This document shows positions 1 through 7,116 of a DNA stretch of 17,014 nt, piece by piece. Made by a program: the position numbers and the translations under genes. Each line of letters begins with the position of its first letter. Position 1 is the stretch's first letter. Source of the DNA: Defluviitaleaceae bacterium (lineage in GTDB: Bacteria > Bacillota > Clostridia > Lachnospirales > WQUN01); contig WRDG01000016.1 of assembly GCA_009783525.1 (NCBI GenBank), positions 1 through 17,014 on the forward strand, read 5' to 3'. The notes under the pieces were generated by a model, which searched no databases, was not told the origin of the DNA, and saw only the letters and a list, made by a program, of their open reading frames with translations.

Positions 1-253
1 CATTAAGGGATTTTTCGAAGTGCAAAACCGTTTTTACAGTTAACCATCGAATGCTTGCATTCGATGATTAACTCGGTTTTGCGCGAGGAAAATTCCGGTT
101 TTAGGGGATTTTCGAAGTGCAAAACCGTTTTTACAGTTAACCATCGAATGCTTGCATTCGATGATTAACTCGGTTTTGCGCGAGGAAAATTCCGGTTTTG
201 AGAATTTTTCTTTAGAAAAATTTTAGGGAATTTTTCGCGGCAAAATATTTTCA
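1..253. repeat. Palindromic repeat array (two 97-bp units plus a degenerate end)
   Basis: Two near-identical units lie in tandem with a 97-bp period; the landmark GAAGTGCAAAACCG starts at 17 and again at 114. Each unit has two arms that are imperfect reverse complements of each other. They meet in strong hairpins at 38-73 and 135-170, where CATCGAATG and CATTCGATG pair around a CTTG/GCTTGC centre and the stem extends through TTAAC. After the second unit come a separate small hairpin (203-222, AATTTTTC/GAAAAATT) and a decayed copy of one arm (about 225-253). The array probably continues left of the window. A related single copy lies at 11168-11277, so this is a dispersed, non-coding, MITE- or REP-like family. 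No ORF or spacer pattern suggests CRISPR. Confidence 0.85.
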
Positions 254-551
254 AATTCCTTTTTTTTCGCAATGAGATATTCCAAGCAAACATTTTTGAA
301 TTTTTACTTTTTTATCCGTGAGATTGACTTGATAATCCAATGATAATAAACTAATAAAAATTGTGCAATTTGTAAGATTTACAACATAAAAAGAAAACAA
401 ACATTCGATTGCAGAGTCAATATGAAAAATTACAAAATCGCTGTTTGTAACACTACGGTAATATAAAACGTTCCGCATAAACGTGGTGTCTCAAACAGCA
501 AATTTGTATGATTTGTAAATTGTAATCCTAGTGTAACAATACGGTGACAAA
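254..551. other. AT-rich intergenic region, no gene recognised
   Basis: Nearly 300 bases between the repeat array and prmA, clearly more AT-rich than the rest of the window. I see no tRNA, riboswitch or convincing terminator here. The only ORF (251-478, minus strand, 75 codons) has a low-complexity AT-driven composition and no recognisable family, so I regard it as chance. The segment probably holds the prmA promoter, but no -35/-10 pair stands out. Confidence 0.5.
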
Positions 552-1508
552 ATGGAATGGATAGAAGTCCGTGTTACGTGCAAAAATATTTGTACGGAAC
601 TCATATATAGTATTTTATATGACTTCGGCATCAGCGGCGTTCAGTTAATTGACGATAACGAAACCGCTTTGTTTTTGTCCGAAAATCCTTTGCATTGGGA
701 TTATGTTGACGAAAACCTTATTAAGTCTTTGTCCGGCGCCTCTGCGGTTACAATAATTTTTTATCTCGCCAACAATCCGGACGGAATTTCAGTGTTTAAA
801 CAAATTAAAACCGCGCTCGCTTCCGAACAACTTTATGAAGAAATTTTTTCGGACATAAAAGACGACGAAACATGGCTTAACGAATGGAAAAAATATTATG
901 TTCCGTTCAAATGCGGCAAAAAAGTTGTCGTAAAGCCTTATTGGGAAAATTATGAGCCGGTTCTTGGCGACATTGTTTTTACAATCGACCCCGGTTCAGT
1001 TTTCGGCACGGGCTTGCATGTTACAACGCAGCTTTGCGTCGAAGCCCTCGAAAAATTTATACGCCCCGGCGATTCGGTTTTTGATATCGGCTCGGGCAGC
1101 GGCATACTCATGCTCGTTTCAATATTGCTCGGGGCGGGATTTGCCGCCGGCTGCGACTTCGACCCGGCCGCAAATGATTCCGTTTGCACAAACGCGAAAT
1201 TAAACGGCATCGACGCATCAATGTACCGCTTCTTTTACGGCAATCCTTTTGCAGACGAAAATTTGCTTTGCAATATTTCGCAAAAAAAATTTGACAAAGT
1301 TGTTTGCAATATTGCTTCGGACGCGGTGCTCACGGCTTTTAAGCATGTAAAAAAAATTATGGGCGAAAACTGCATTTTTATAGCTTCGGGCATAATCGAC
1401 GAACGTCTCGGCGAAATTTTATCCGCGGCGCACGAACACGGATTTAAAGCAATAGAAAAATTCGGCCGCGACGGCTGGCACATGGTTGCATTTATTAATA
1501 ATAATTAA
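552..1508 (+). CDS. prmA: Ribosomal protein L11 methyltransferase PrmA
   Basis: SAM-dependent enzyme that trimethylates amino groups of ribosomal protein L11 in the cytoplasm. The 318-residue length is normal for PrmA. The N-terminus starts MEWIEVRV, typical of the family's L11-recognition domain. The signature IDPGSVFGTGLH followed by TTQLC lies around residues 144-162. SAM-binding motif I, DIGSGSG, starts at residue 178, and the acidic residue after the next strand is in CDFDP. The substrate-site motif is present as CNIASD, where ANI is more usual. A weak GGTGA lies 4 bases before the ATG. The rsmE gene follows 29 bases downstream, an order common in Firmicutes, so the two are probably cotranscribed. 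Confidence 0.93.
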   Translation: MEWIEVRVTCKNICTELIYSILYDFGISGVQLIDDNETALFLSENPLHWDYVDENLIKSLSGASAVTIIFYLANNPDGISVFKQIKTALASEQLYEEIFSDIKDDETWLNEWKKYYVPFKCGKKVVVKPYWENYEPVLGDIVFTIDPGSVFGTGLHVTTQLCVEALEKFIRPGDSVFDIGSGSGILMLVSILLGAGFAAGCDFDPAANDSVCTNAKLNGIDASMYRFFYGNPFADENLLCNISQKKFDKVVCNIASDAVLTAFKHVKKIMGENCIFIASGIIDERLGEILSAAHEHGFKAIEKFGRDGWHMVAFINNN

Positions 1509-1537
1509 TTTAAACTCGAAAGCGCGGATTTTTTTCG

Positions 1538-2254
1538 ATGCCTAAATTTTTTGTTCATCCCGATCAAATTAACAACGGGCAAATTATTTTAAGCGGCGAC
1601 TCGGCTCATCATTTGGTGAATGTGCAGCGGGTACGCTTAAACGAAAAATTACTGGTTGGCGACGGCGTTGTGTTCGACTACCGCTGCTTTGTTGCTGAAA
1701 TATTTTTAAAGCCTCCTTCCGTTTTGCTAAAAATAATTTGCCGCGAAAAAAATAAAACAGAGCCGCAAGCAAAAGTTACGCTTTACCAGTCTTTATTAAA
1801 AGGAAGCAGCATGGACACGGCGGTGCAAAAATGCGCAGAGGGCGGCGTCCACGCTATTGTTCCCGTGGTTTCAGCCCGTGTTGAAGCGCCGCCTCCGGAC
1901 AAAAATAAACTGGCGAGGCTAAACCGAATATCAGAGTCTGCCGCCGGCCAAAGCATGAGGGGCATCGTCCCCCGTATACATCCCGCCGTCACATTTTATG
2001 AGGCAATAAATAACAGTCACGAAATTTTTTTGGCCGCTTACGAAAACGCCGAAGATCCTACTGTATCAGGCAAACTCAACGCTGTACGCAATATCAAAGA
2101 CATTGGCCTGATGGTCGGGCCCGAAGGCGGATTTTCTGACGACGAGGCAAAAATAATTAAAGATTTTGCCGTAACACTCGGGCCGCGGGTGCTTCGCGCC
2201 GAAACCGCCGGGCTTTACGCGCTTGCTCAAATTTTTTGCATGCTCGGAGAGTAA
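1538..2254 (+). CDS. rsmE: 16S rRNA (uracil-1498-N3)-methyltransferase RsmE
   Basis: SPOUT-class methyltransferase that methylates N3 of U1498 in 16S rRNA using SAM. The 238 residues match the family length. The N-terminal part is the PUA-like RNA-binding domain. The following region carries the typical LYQSLLKG and an AVQKCAEGG stretch. The C-terminal trefoil knot is clear: GPEGGFSDDE near residues 194-203, then LGPRVLRAETAGLYAL. No strong ribosome binding site precedes the ATG, and the AT-rich stretch before it may suffice for coupling to prmA. The family assignment is close to certain; activity is inferred from it. Confidence 0.94.
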   Translation: MPKFFVHPDQINNGQIILSGDSAHHLVNVQRVRLNEKLLVGDGVVFDYRCFVAEIFLKPPSVLLKIICREKNKTEPQAKVTLYQSLLKGSSMDTAVQKCAEGGVHAIVPVVSARVEAPPPDKNKLARLNRISESAAGQSMRGIVPRIHPAVTFYEAINNSHEIFLAAYENAEDPTVSGKLNAVRNIKDIGLMVGPEGGFSDDEAKIIKDFAVTLGPRVLRAETAGLYALAQIFCMLGE

Positions 2255-2301
2255 AATAAGCAACGCTTGTTAAAAATTAAATTTATACCGGAGGTTTGAA
2301 A

Positions 2302-2601
2302 ATGCGACGCACGCCACAGTACGAAATAATAATCAAATTTGCTCAAAAATTATTTACAGTCAATGAAATTTACGACCGCGAAGAAATCGTTTCAAGAATT
2401 TGCAATGCAACGCAAATTTCAAAAAAAAGTTTTTTGCCTACTGATTATTGTTACAACCTGACAAACAAAGGCCGGGACGAAAAAAAGTACAGATCAATGT
2501 TTGAGCAGATAAAACGCGGACGCGGCGCGAAGTTTAAATATTTGGGCTTGGATTGCGATTATAAAGGCATGGTTCAACATTTTGCCAAAAAGCCGAAATA
2601 A
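2302..2601 (+). CDS. Small conserved-type protein, function unknown (DUF7225-like?)
   Basis: 99 residues from the ATG at 2302, chosen because GGAGG at 2290-2294 sits 7 bases before it; an in-frame TTG at 2296 is too close to that site. The protein is basic and soluble, with an N-terminal helical part and a central motif LPTDYCYN followed by K/R-rich segments. That motif reminds me of small uncharacterised Firmicutes proteins (DUF7225-type) sometimes joined to nuclease-like domains; this is memory-based and weak. There is no signal peptide or membrane segment. It lies 47 bases after rsmE with its own strong ribosome binding site, and an AT-rich gap of about 115 bases follows. I do not assign a function. 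Confidence 0.7.
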   Translation: MRRTPQYEIIIKFAQKLFTVNEIYDREEIVSRICNATQISKKSFLPTDYCYNLTNKGRDEKKYRSMFEQIKRGRGAKFKYLGLDCDYKGMVQHFAKKPK

Positions 2602-2717
2602 TTTTTCTTCTTTATGTAAAAAAGTATTTTTTTGTTTAGTAATAAGTAAATTTTTTTGCGTTAAAAACTTTGAAATCATTTAACAAACAATTTACATAAA
2701 TAAACGGAGTGATTTTT

Positions 2718-3098
2718 TTGGACAAACCAATCAAAATTTTTATTGTCGACCATTCCGATGTGCTGCGCAAGATGCTGGCAAACATCCTTTCGTCGGATCC
2801 GGAAATAGAATTTGTCGGCGAAAGCCCGAGCGTAAAAACCGCTCTGCTTACCCTTGACGAATACTCTCCCGACATGATCATGATCACGGTCGGGCCGAGC
2901 GACGATTTGGCGGTAGGCGACGTATACAAGCAGTTTAAGGCGATCATGCCCGGCATCCACATCATCCTTTGCATCGCAATAAAGGACGTGGGCAGCATGA
3001 CTCCGCAGGTTCACGCCGTAGGAGCAGATTTCGTCACGATCCCGTTCAACAAAAACATAGTGCTTAAAGCGATAAAGGATCATATAAACCGAGCATGA
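2718..3098 (+). CDS. Atypical CheY-like receiver protein lacking the phosphorylation site
   Basis: Stand-alone receiver (REC) fold of 126 residues with no output domain. A TTG start at 2718 is preferred: GGAG at 2706-2709 lies 8 bases before it, and the protein then begins MDKPIKIFIVD like Spo0A-type receivers. An in-frame GTG at 2709 overlaps the ribosome binding site. The fold is clear: IVDHSD at 9-14, PDMIMITV at 51-58, and GADFVTIPF at 102-110. The usual phospho-acceptor Asp is Thr57, the second acidic-pocket residue is His12, the conserved Lys before Pro is Ile108, and the switch Thr is probably Ile86. It therefore probably cannot be phosphorylated in the normal way. Its stop overlaps the desulfurase start (ATGA), so the two are translationally coupled. 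Its role is unknown; a protein-binding scaffold or constitutive regulator is possible. Confidence 0.85.
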   Translation: MDKPIKIFIVDHSDVLRKMLANILSSDPEIEFVGESPSVKTALLTLDEYSPDMIMITVGPSDDLAVGDVYKQFKAIMPGIHIILCIAIKDVGSMTPQVHAVGADFVTIPFNKNIVLKAIKDHINRA

Positions 3099-4189
3099 TT
3101 TATTTCGACAACGCCGCCGCCACGCCGGTTTCCGCCTGCGCGGCAGCCGCCGCCGCCGACACTTTCGGCAATCTTTTCGGCAATTCGTTTTCGCCTCACG
3201 CCGCAGGCTTTGCCGCGGAACTCGCCGTCAAAAATTCAAAATGTTTTTTAGCGCAAGAATTAAGCTGCAAGCCCGACGAGCTGTTTTTTTTGTCGTCCGG
3301 CTCCGAAGCGAACCGTTTTGCCTTATGCCACGCGGCCCGCAGCCTGCGGAAAAAAAACGGCGGCTCGCACATAGCCTGCGCTTTGGGCGAGCATCAATCC
3401 GTCGAAGACGCCTTGACAATTTTGCGCGGCGAAGGCTTTTGCGTCACCTATTCCCCGCCCGACCTTGTCAGTGAATATGTAAACGAAAACACCGTTCTTG
3501 CCGCCGTTTCAGAAGTGAGCAACGAAACCGGCCACATATGCGACATTAAAAAATTTTGCGTTTCCGTAAAAAAAATAAACCCCCGCACCGCCGTTTTTGC
3601 AGACGGCGTGCAGGGGTTTTGTAAATTGCGCGCGCCCGAGTCTTTCGCCGACCTGTATACATTCAGCGGTCACAAGGTTCATGCGCTAAAGGGAATAGGC
3701 GGCGTCGCGGCTCGTAACGGCCTGTCCGCGCAGCTTGCGGCAAATGTTTTTTCCTCTTCCGAAAACACGACAGGCATTCTTTCGCTTGCGGCCGCCGCAA
3801 AGTTTTTGTCGCCTCTGCGCGAAAAACATTTTGCGCACGTAAAAAAAATAAACGAAAAAATTTCTTCATTGGAAAAAATATTGCCGCGCACGCAAATAAA
3901 CGCGCTGCCCGGCGAAACCTCGCCGTATGTTTTGAGTATGAGCTTTTTTGGCATAAAAGGCGAAACGCTCGTCAACTCTATGTCCGCGCGCGGCATCTGC
4001 GCTTCTATGGGCGCCGCCTGCCGCGTAAAAAAAAGCGGCGTCACGCCGCTTGAGCGGCTGGGCTTTAACGAAGACGTATCCGGCAGCGCAGTCAGATTCA
4101 GTTTTTCATACATTAACACTTTGGATGAGGCGGACGAGGCCGTAAAAATTATTATAGGCTGTGTAAATGATTTGAGGGGATTGGAATAA
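3095..4189 (+). CDS. Cysteine desulfurase (NifS/IscS-like, probable ThiI sulfur donor)
   Basis: PLP-dependent class V aminotransferase-fold enzyme that takes sulfur from L-cysteine as an enzyme persulfide. The 364 residues are near family length. It begins MIYFDNAAATP, as NifS/IscS do. The PLP-contacting Asp170 and Gln173 are in ADGVQ, and the Schiff-base lysine is Lys194 in SGHKVHALKG. The persulfide cysteine is Cys309 in GAACR, with an extra Cys302 nearby. The start overlaps the receiver stop (ATGA), and the stop overlaps the thiI start. In Bacillus a dedicated desulfurase (NifZ) sits next to thiI and feeds 4-thiouridine synthesis; the same arrangement suggests that role here. A wider role in Fe-S assembly cannot be excluded. 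Confidence 0.92.
   Translation: MIYFDNAAATPVSACAAAAAADTFGNLFGNSFSPHAAGFAAELAVKNSKCFLAQELSCKPDELFFLSSGSEANRFALCHAARSLRKKNGGSHIACALGEHQSVEDALTILRGEGFCVTYSPPDLVSEYVNENTVLAAVSEVSNETGHICDIKKFCVSVKKINPRTAVFADGVQGFCKLRAPESFADLYTFSGHKVHALKGIGGVAARNGLSAQLAANVFSSSENTTGILSLAAAAKFLSPLREKHFAHVKKINEKISSLEKILPRTQINALPGETSPYVLSMSFFGIKGETLVNSMSARGICASMGAACRVKKSGVTPLERLGFNEDVSGSAVRFSFSYINTLDEADEAVKIIIGCVNDLRGLE
4174..4188 (+). promoter_or_regulatory. Ribosome binding site with AUA start of thiI
   Basis: GAGGGG at 4174-4179 is followed after 6 bases by ATA at 4186, from which the reading frame gives the conserved ThiI N-terminus. The frame has a stop at 4168 and no ATG, GTG or TTG before 4639. The ATA shares bases with the TAA stop of the desulfurase (ATAA), so termination and re-initiation coupling is plausible. 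ATT at 4180 is the only other near-cognate candidate, but it touches the ribosome binding site. Confidence 0.6.
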
Positions 4190-5370
4190 AAAAAGTTATT
4201 TTAATTAAATACGGCGAAATTTCGCTGCGCAAGGGCAACCGCAAGCTCTACGAACAGAGGCTCATCGAAATTGTCCGCTCCCGGCTGGCCGCCCGCGGTT
4301 TTTTTTACCACGTAAAACGTGAGCAGGGGCGTTTTATAATCGAAAACCCGGCCGGCGACACAGACGGCCGCATTGCAAACGACCTGACAGCGGTTTTCGG
4401 TATTATAGAAGTTTGTCCGTGCTTAAAACTCGCCGACCGCACGCTGCCCGTCATATTTGACGCCGCCTGTGAAATATTCGCAAAATCCTGCCAACATAAA
4501 AATATTTCGAGTTTTAAAATAGAAACAAAACGCGGCGATAAAAACTTTCCGATAAATTCTCAAAGCGTTTCCGCCGCCGTAGGTAGCCACATTCTTGAAA
4601 AATTCCCCTTTTTTACCGTAGACGTAAAAAATCCCGCCGTGACAGTCCATATCGAAATAAGAAACCATGCGTATGTCTATTCCGAAGGATTTAAAGGCGT
4701 AGGCGGGTTGCCCTACGGAACAAGCGGCAAGGGTGTGCTGCTTCTTTCCGGCGGGATCGACAGCCCGGTCGCGGGTTTTTTGATGGCGAGGCGCGGCTTG
4801 GATGTTGTCGCCGTTCATTTTCATTCGCCGCCGCACACGTCCGAACGCGCAAAAGAAAAAACGGCGGACATTGCCCGCCGCCTTGCCTTTTACACTGGAA
4901 GCGTCAAGCTTTACGCCGTCCGTTTTTCCGATGTGCAATTATATTTGTATAAAAACGTGCCAACCGACAAATTGACCATCCATTTGAAACGCGCCATGCT
5001 TCGCATTTCCGAAATAATCGCTTTGCGCGAGCATGCGCAGTGCCTTATCACGGGCGACAGCGTCGGACAGGTCGCAAGCCAAACCGCCCAAGGCATTTTG
5101 GAATCAGAATCCGCCGCGGCGCTGCCCGTGCTGCGCCCCCTGTGCGGGATGGACAAACAGGAGATAACAAATATCGCCAAAGACATAGGCACTTTTCCCA
5201 TTTCAATTTTGCCGTTCGACGACTGCTGCACTTTATTTGTCGCAAAAAACCCCGAAAGCCGTCCCAAGGCTTCCGTTATCGAGGCGATCGAAAGCCGTTT
5301 GCCGGAGCTGTCCGACCTGTGCGAAAACGCCGCAGACACCGCCGAAATAAATGAGTATTTGTTTCCGTGA
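4186..5370 (+). CDS. thiI: tRNA uracil 4-sulfurtransferase ThiI (AUA start)
   Basis: Transfers sulfur to U8 of tRNA (4-thiouridine) and, in some bacteria, also serves thiamine thiazole synthesis. With the AUA start at 4186 it has 394 residues, close to the Bacillus protein. The N-terminus reads KKVILIKYGEISLRKGNR, the family's ferredoxin-like beginning, and a THUMP domain follows to about residue 165. The PP-loop ATP-binding motif SGGIDS is at 188-193. The C-terminal motif DDCCT has Cys347/Cys348, matching the catalytic cysteine region. There is no rhodanese domain, so a partner desulfurase is needed, and one lies directly upstream. Opening the gene only at the first canonical start (GTG 4639) would delete the N-terminal domain and most of THUMP. 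The stop overlaps the next gene's GTG start. Confidence 0.92.
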   Translation: MKKVILIKYGEISLRKGNRKLYEQRLIEIVRSRLAARGFFYHVKREQGRFIIENPAGDTDGRIANDLTAVFGIIEVCPCLKLADRTLPVIFDAACEIFAKSCQHKNISSFKIETKRGDKNFPINSQSVSAAVGSHILEKFPFFTVDVKNPAVTVHIEIRNHAYVYSEGFKGVGGLPYGTSGKGVLLLSGGIDSPVAGFLMARRGLDVVAVHFHSPPHTSERAKEKTADIARRLAFYTGSVKLYAVRFSDVQLYLYKNVPTDKLTIHLKRAMLRISEIIALREHAQCLITGDSVGQVASQTAQGILESESAAALPVLRPLCGMDKQEITNIAKDIGTFPISILPFDDCCTLFVAKNPESRPKASVIEAIESRLPELSDLCENAADTAEINEYLFP

Positions 5371-6485
5371 AAAAATATTCGTGCAGGTTTATGGCAACTT
5401 GCGTTCCGGGCCTCGAAGCCGTTCTTCTCGACGAAATATATTCCGTTTGCGCGAACATAAACAATGCGGAAATTTTTAAAGGCAAGGTCATATTCGACTG
5501 CGCGGGCAACGGGCTTCAAAACAAAACGATTTACTGCGCGGACAATTTGTACAAGCTGCACGGAATGTTTGAAATAGGCGCGCAAAAAAAGGATTTGCCC
5601 GCGCTCGCCAAACAGGCGGCTTCCTTTGATTTTAGCCCCAATGAAAAACAAGCGCTTATGCCCGGAGTTTCGTCTTTCTTCCCTGCACAGGAACTCCGTA
5701 GGAGTTCCTTCCTTGCACAGGAACTCCGTAGGAGTTCCTGCATTCAACACGATGCTTCTTTTTTGCTTGTAGTCAGCGCGGTTCGCAGTGGGAAGCATAA
5801 TTATTCGAGGCATGACATCGCGGACGAAGTGAGCCGCAGTTTAATATCTACAGGCAGGTATGCGGCGGGTGACTCATCCCGTCACGACCTCGCCCTCCGC
5901 GTCGAAGCGTCCGGCAACATTTGCAAAGTCTATTCGCAACTGACCTCCGCTTCTGTGAGGTTTAGGGGCACGGAGCTGACAACGGCTCCCGGCGGCATCA
6001 GGCCGACTGTCGCGCACGCGCTTGTGCGCATAAGCGGCCCGGACAAATGCGATGTTTTTTACGATCCGTTTTGCGGCGCGGGCACAATTGCACATGAACG
6101 CGCCTTTTACGGACACAAAAAAATTTACGCAAGCGACATAGACGCCGACATGGTTGAAACAGCGAAAAAAAATTTGAACGGCCGCGCCGTTGTTTTCGCC
6201 GCCGACGCCGTAAAAACGAAAATGAAAGACGGCTCCGTCGATAAAATCGTTTCCAATATTCCGTGGGGCAAGCAGATTGCCGTCGATAATATTGAAAATC
6301 TTTACAAAAATTTTTTCGCCGAAGTAAAAAGGATTTTAAAACCCGGCGGTTCCGCCGTGATATTGACCGACAAAATAAATTTAGCCCAAGTCTACTTGAG
6401 CCAAATCGGTTTGGAATGCACGCGGCTGCACAGCCTTAGCCTGCACGGGCTGCATCCCGGCGTATACATGATACGCAACAATTAA
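5367..6485 (+). CDS. THUMP-domain class I SAM-dependent RNA methyltransferase
   Basis: 372 residues, starting at a GTG that overlaps the thiI stop (GTGA). The N-terminal MKKYSCRFMATCVPGLE and the middle region form the ferredoxin-like and THUMP RNA-binding part. The C-terminal Rossmann methyltransferase has motif I DPFCGAGT at 233-240 and the catalytic motif NIPWG at 297-301, the pattern of guanine-N2 methyltransferases in the UPF0020/TrmN/Trm14 group. A tRNA m2G activity is therefore likely, with position unknown. Oddity: residues about 105-126 are two copies of AQELRRSS encoded by a 30-bp palindromic tandem repeat, placed before the conserved THUMP strand. The frame is intact and the catalytic motifs are complete, so the protein is probably functional. 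Confidence 0.88.
   Translation: MKKYSCRFMATCVPGLEAVLLDEIYSVCANINNAEIFKGKVIFDCAGNGLQNKTIYCADNLYKLHGMFEIGAQKKDLPALAKQAASFDFSPNEKQALMPGVSSFFPAQELRRSSFLAQELRRSSCIQHDASFLLVVSAVRSGKHNYSRHDIADEVSRSLISTGRYAAGDSSRHDLALRVEASGNICKVYSQLTSASVRFRGTELTTAPGGIRPTVAHALVRISGPDKCDVFYDPFCGAGTIAHERAFYGHKKIYASDIDADMVETAKKNLNGRAVVFAADAVKTKMKDGSVDKIVSNIPWGKQIAVDNIENLYKNFFAEVKRILKPGGSAVILTDKINLAQVYLSQIGLECTRLHSLSLHGLHPGVYMIRNN
5680..5739. repeat. Two tandem 30-bp palindromic repeats inside the THUMP methyltransferase gene
   Basis: Copies at 5680-5709 and 5710-5739 differ at a single base. Each contains the perfect palindrome GGAACTCC-GTA-GGAGTTCC. The unit length of 30 keeps the reading frame and adds 10 codons per copy (AQELRRSS plus two). 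It resembles palindromic elements known to sit in frame within genes in other bacteria, such as the Rickettsia palindromic elements; a relation to those is not implied. Confidence 0.9.
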
Positions 6486-6577
6486 TTGTTATTTTTATCA
6501 AAAATGAATTTTACCCGCAGGTATTTGGTTTGACGGCATTTCGATACCCGCCGTAAAACAAAATTTATGGCACCGTT

Positions 6578-6997
6578 TTAAATGTACACAACCCAATAGA
6601 CGCCGAAAGGGTCTGTCACGCCTGCGGTATACGGATTCCATCCTTCATCGCTCGGGGCCTGTGTCCCTCCGCTTAAAACAGAAACCGCTTTTTCTACCGC
6701 TTCCTTGCTGTCCATTTGCATGCCCAGCTCAATGAACTTGACTTCATGGGGCACGCCGTAGTCGCCTTCGGCGCTTACGGAAAACAACGTTTCATTGCCG
6801 CGCACCAAGTCCGCATGGAAATAACCCCTTTGGGGCACATAATCGTCCCCGATATCAAAACCCCACTGCCGCAAACCCTCCGGGTCTTCATATGACAGGT
6901 TATAACCCAACGAAAGCCCGAACGCTTCCTTATACATTTCAACAGCCAAAAAACTTTCTTCGGTGCCTTTTAAATAAATGGTTGCTGAAAATTTCAT
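6578..6997 (-). CDS. VOC family (glyoxalase/PhnB-like) protein
   Basis: Small cytoplasmic protein of the vicinal oxygen chelate fold, 139 residues from the ATG at 6997. That start is favoured because GAGG at 7007-7010 lies 9 bases before it; the in-frame ATG at 7003 is only 3 bases from GAGG. It begins MKFSATIYLKG, has a helix with EMYKEAFGL (a common VOC/PhnB pattern), FHADL and ETLFSV strands, and ends VTDPFGVYWVV, the typical last VOC strand (DPFG.xW). PhnB-like members are often of unknown substrate; metal ligands cannot be assigned here with confidence. It is convergent with the THUMP methyltransferase; no clear terminator is seen in the 92-base gap. Confidence 0.85.
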   Translation of the reverse strand: MKFSATIYLKGTEESFLAVEMYKEAFGLSLGYNLSYEDPEGLRQWGFDIGDDYVPQRGYFHADLVRGNETLFSVSAEGDYGVPHEVKFIELGMQMDSKEAVEKAVSVLSGGTQAPSDEGWNPYTAGVTDPFGVYWVVYI

Positions 6998-7116
6998 TTG
7001 CATTATCCTCGCTGTTTTTATTTTTTGTTGCGCTTATTGCCGTGTCTATGCTGTGCCGTTAATAAAAAATATCCGCCGGTTGTTTTTATTTTTGTGCCGT
7101 TCAATTTTCAATACAG

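Noticed and set aside
1..200. CRISPR-like array
   Set aside because: Only two units, the whole 97-bp period is repeated with no unique spacers, and no cas genes are present.
251..478. 75-codon ORF on the minus strand
   Set aside because: AT-driven composition, no family likeness, and part of it lies over the decayed repeat arm.
2670..2698. Promoter TTGAAA-17-TACATA before the receiver gene
   Set aside because: The -10 match is poor and the predicted start would leave almost no leader before the ribosome binding site.
4178..4200. Programmed frameshift fusing the desulfurase to ThiI
   Set aside because: The A run lies after the stop codon and no slippery heptamer precedes it; stop/start coupling at AUA explains the layout better.
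4639..5370. ThiI starting at GTG 4639
   Set aside because: Would remove the N-terminal domain and most of THUMP, although the upstream frame encodes them intact back to 4186.
4911..5813. 300-codon ORF on the minus strand
   Set aside because: Antisense to thiI and the THUMP methyltransferase, with no domain; it is an open frame caused by the coding strand's composition and the palindromic repeats.
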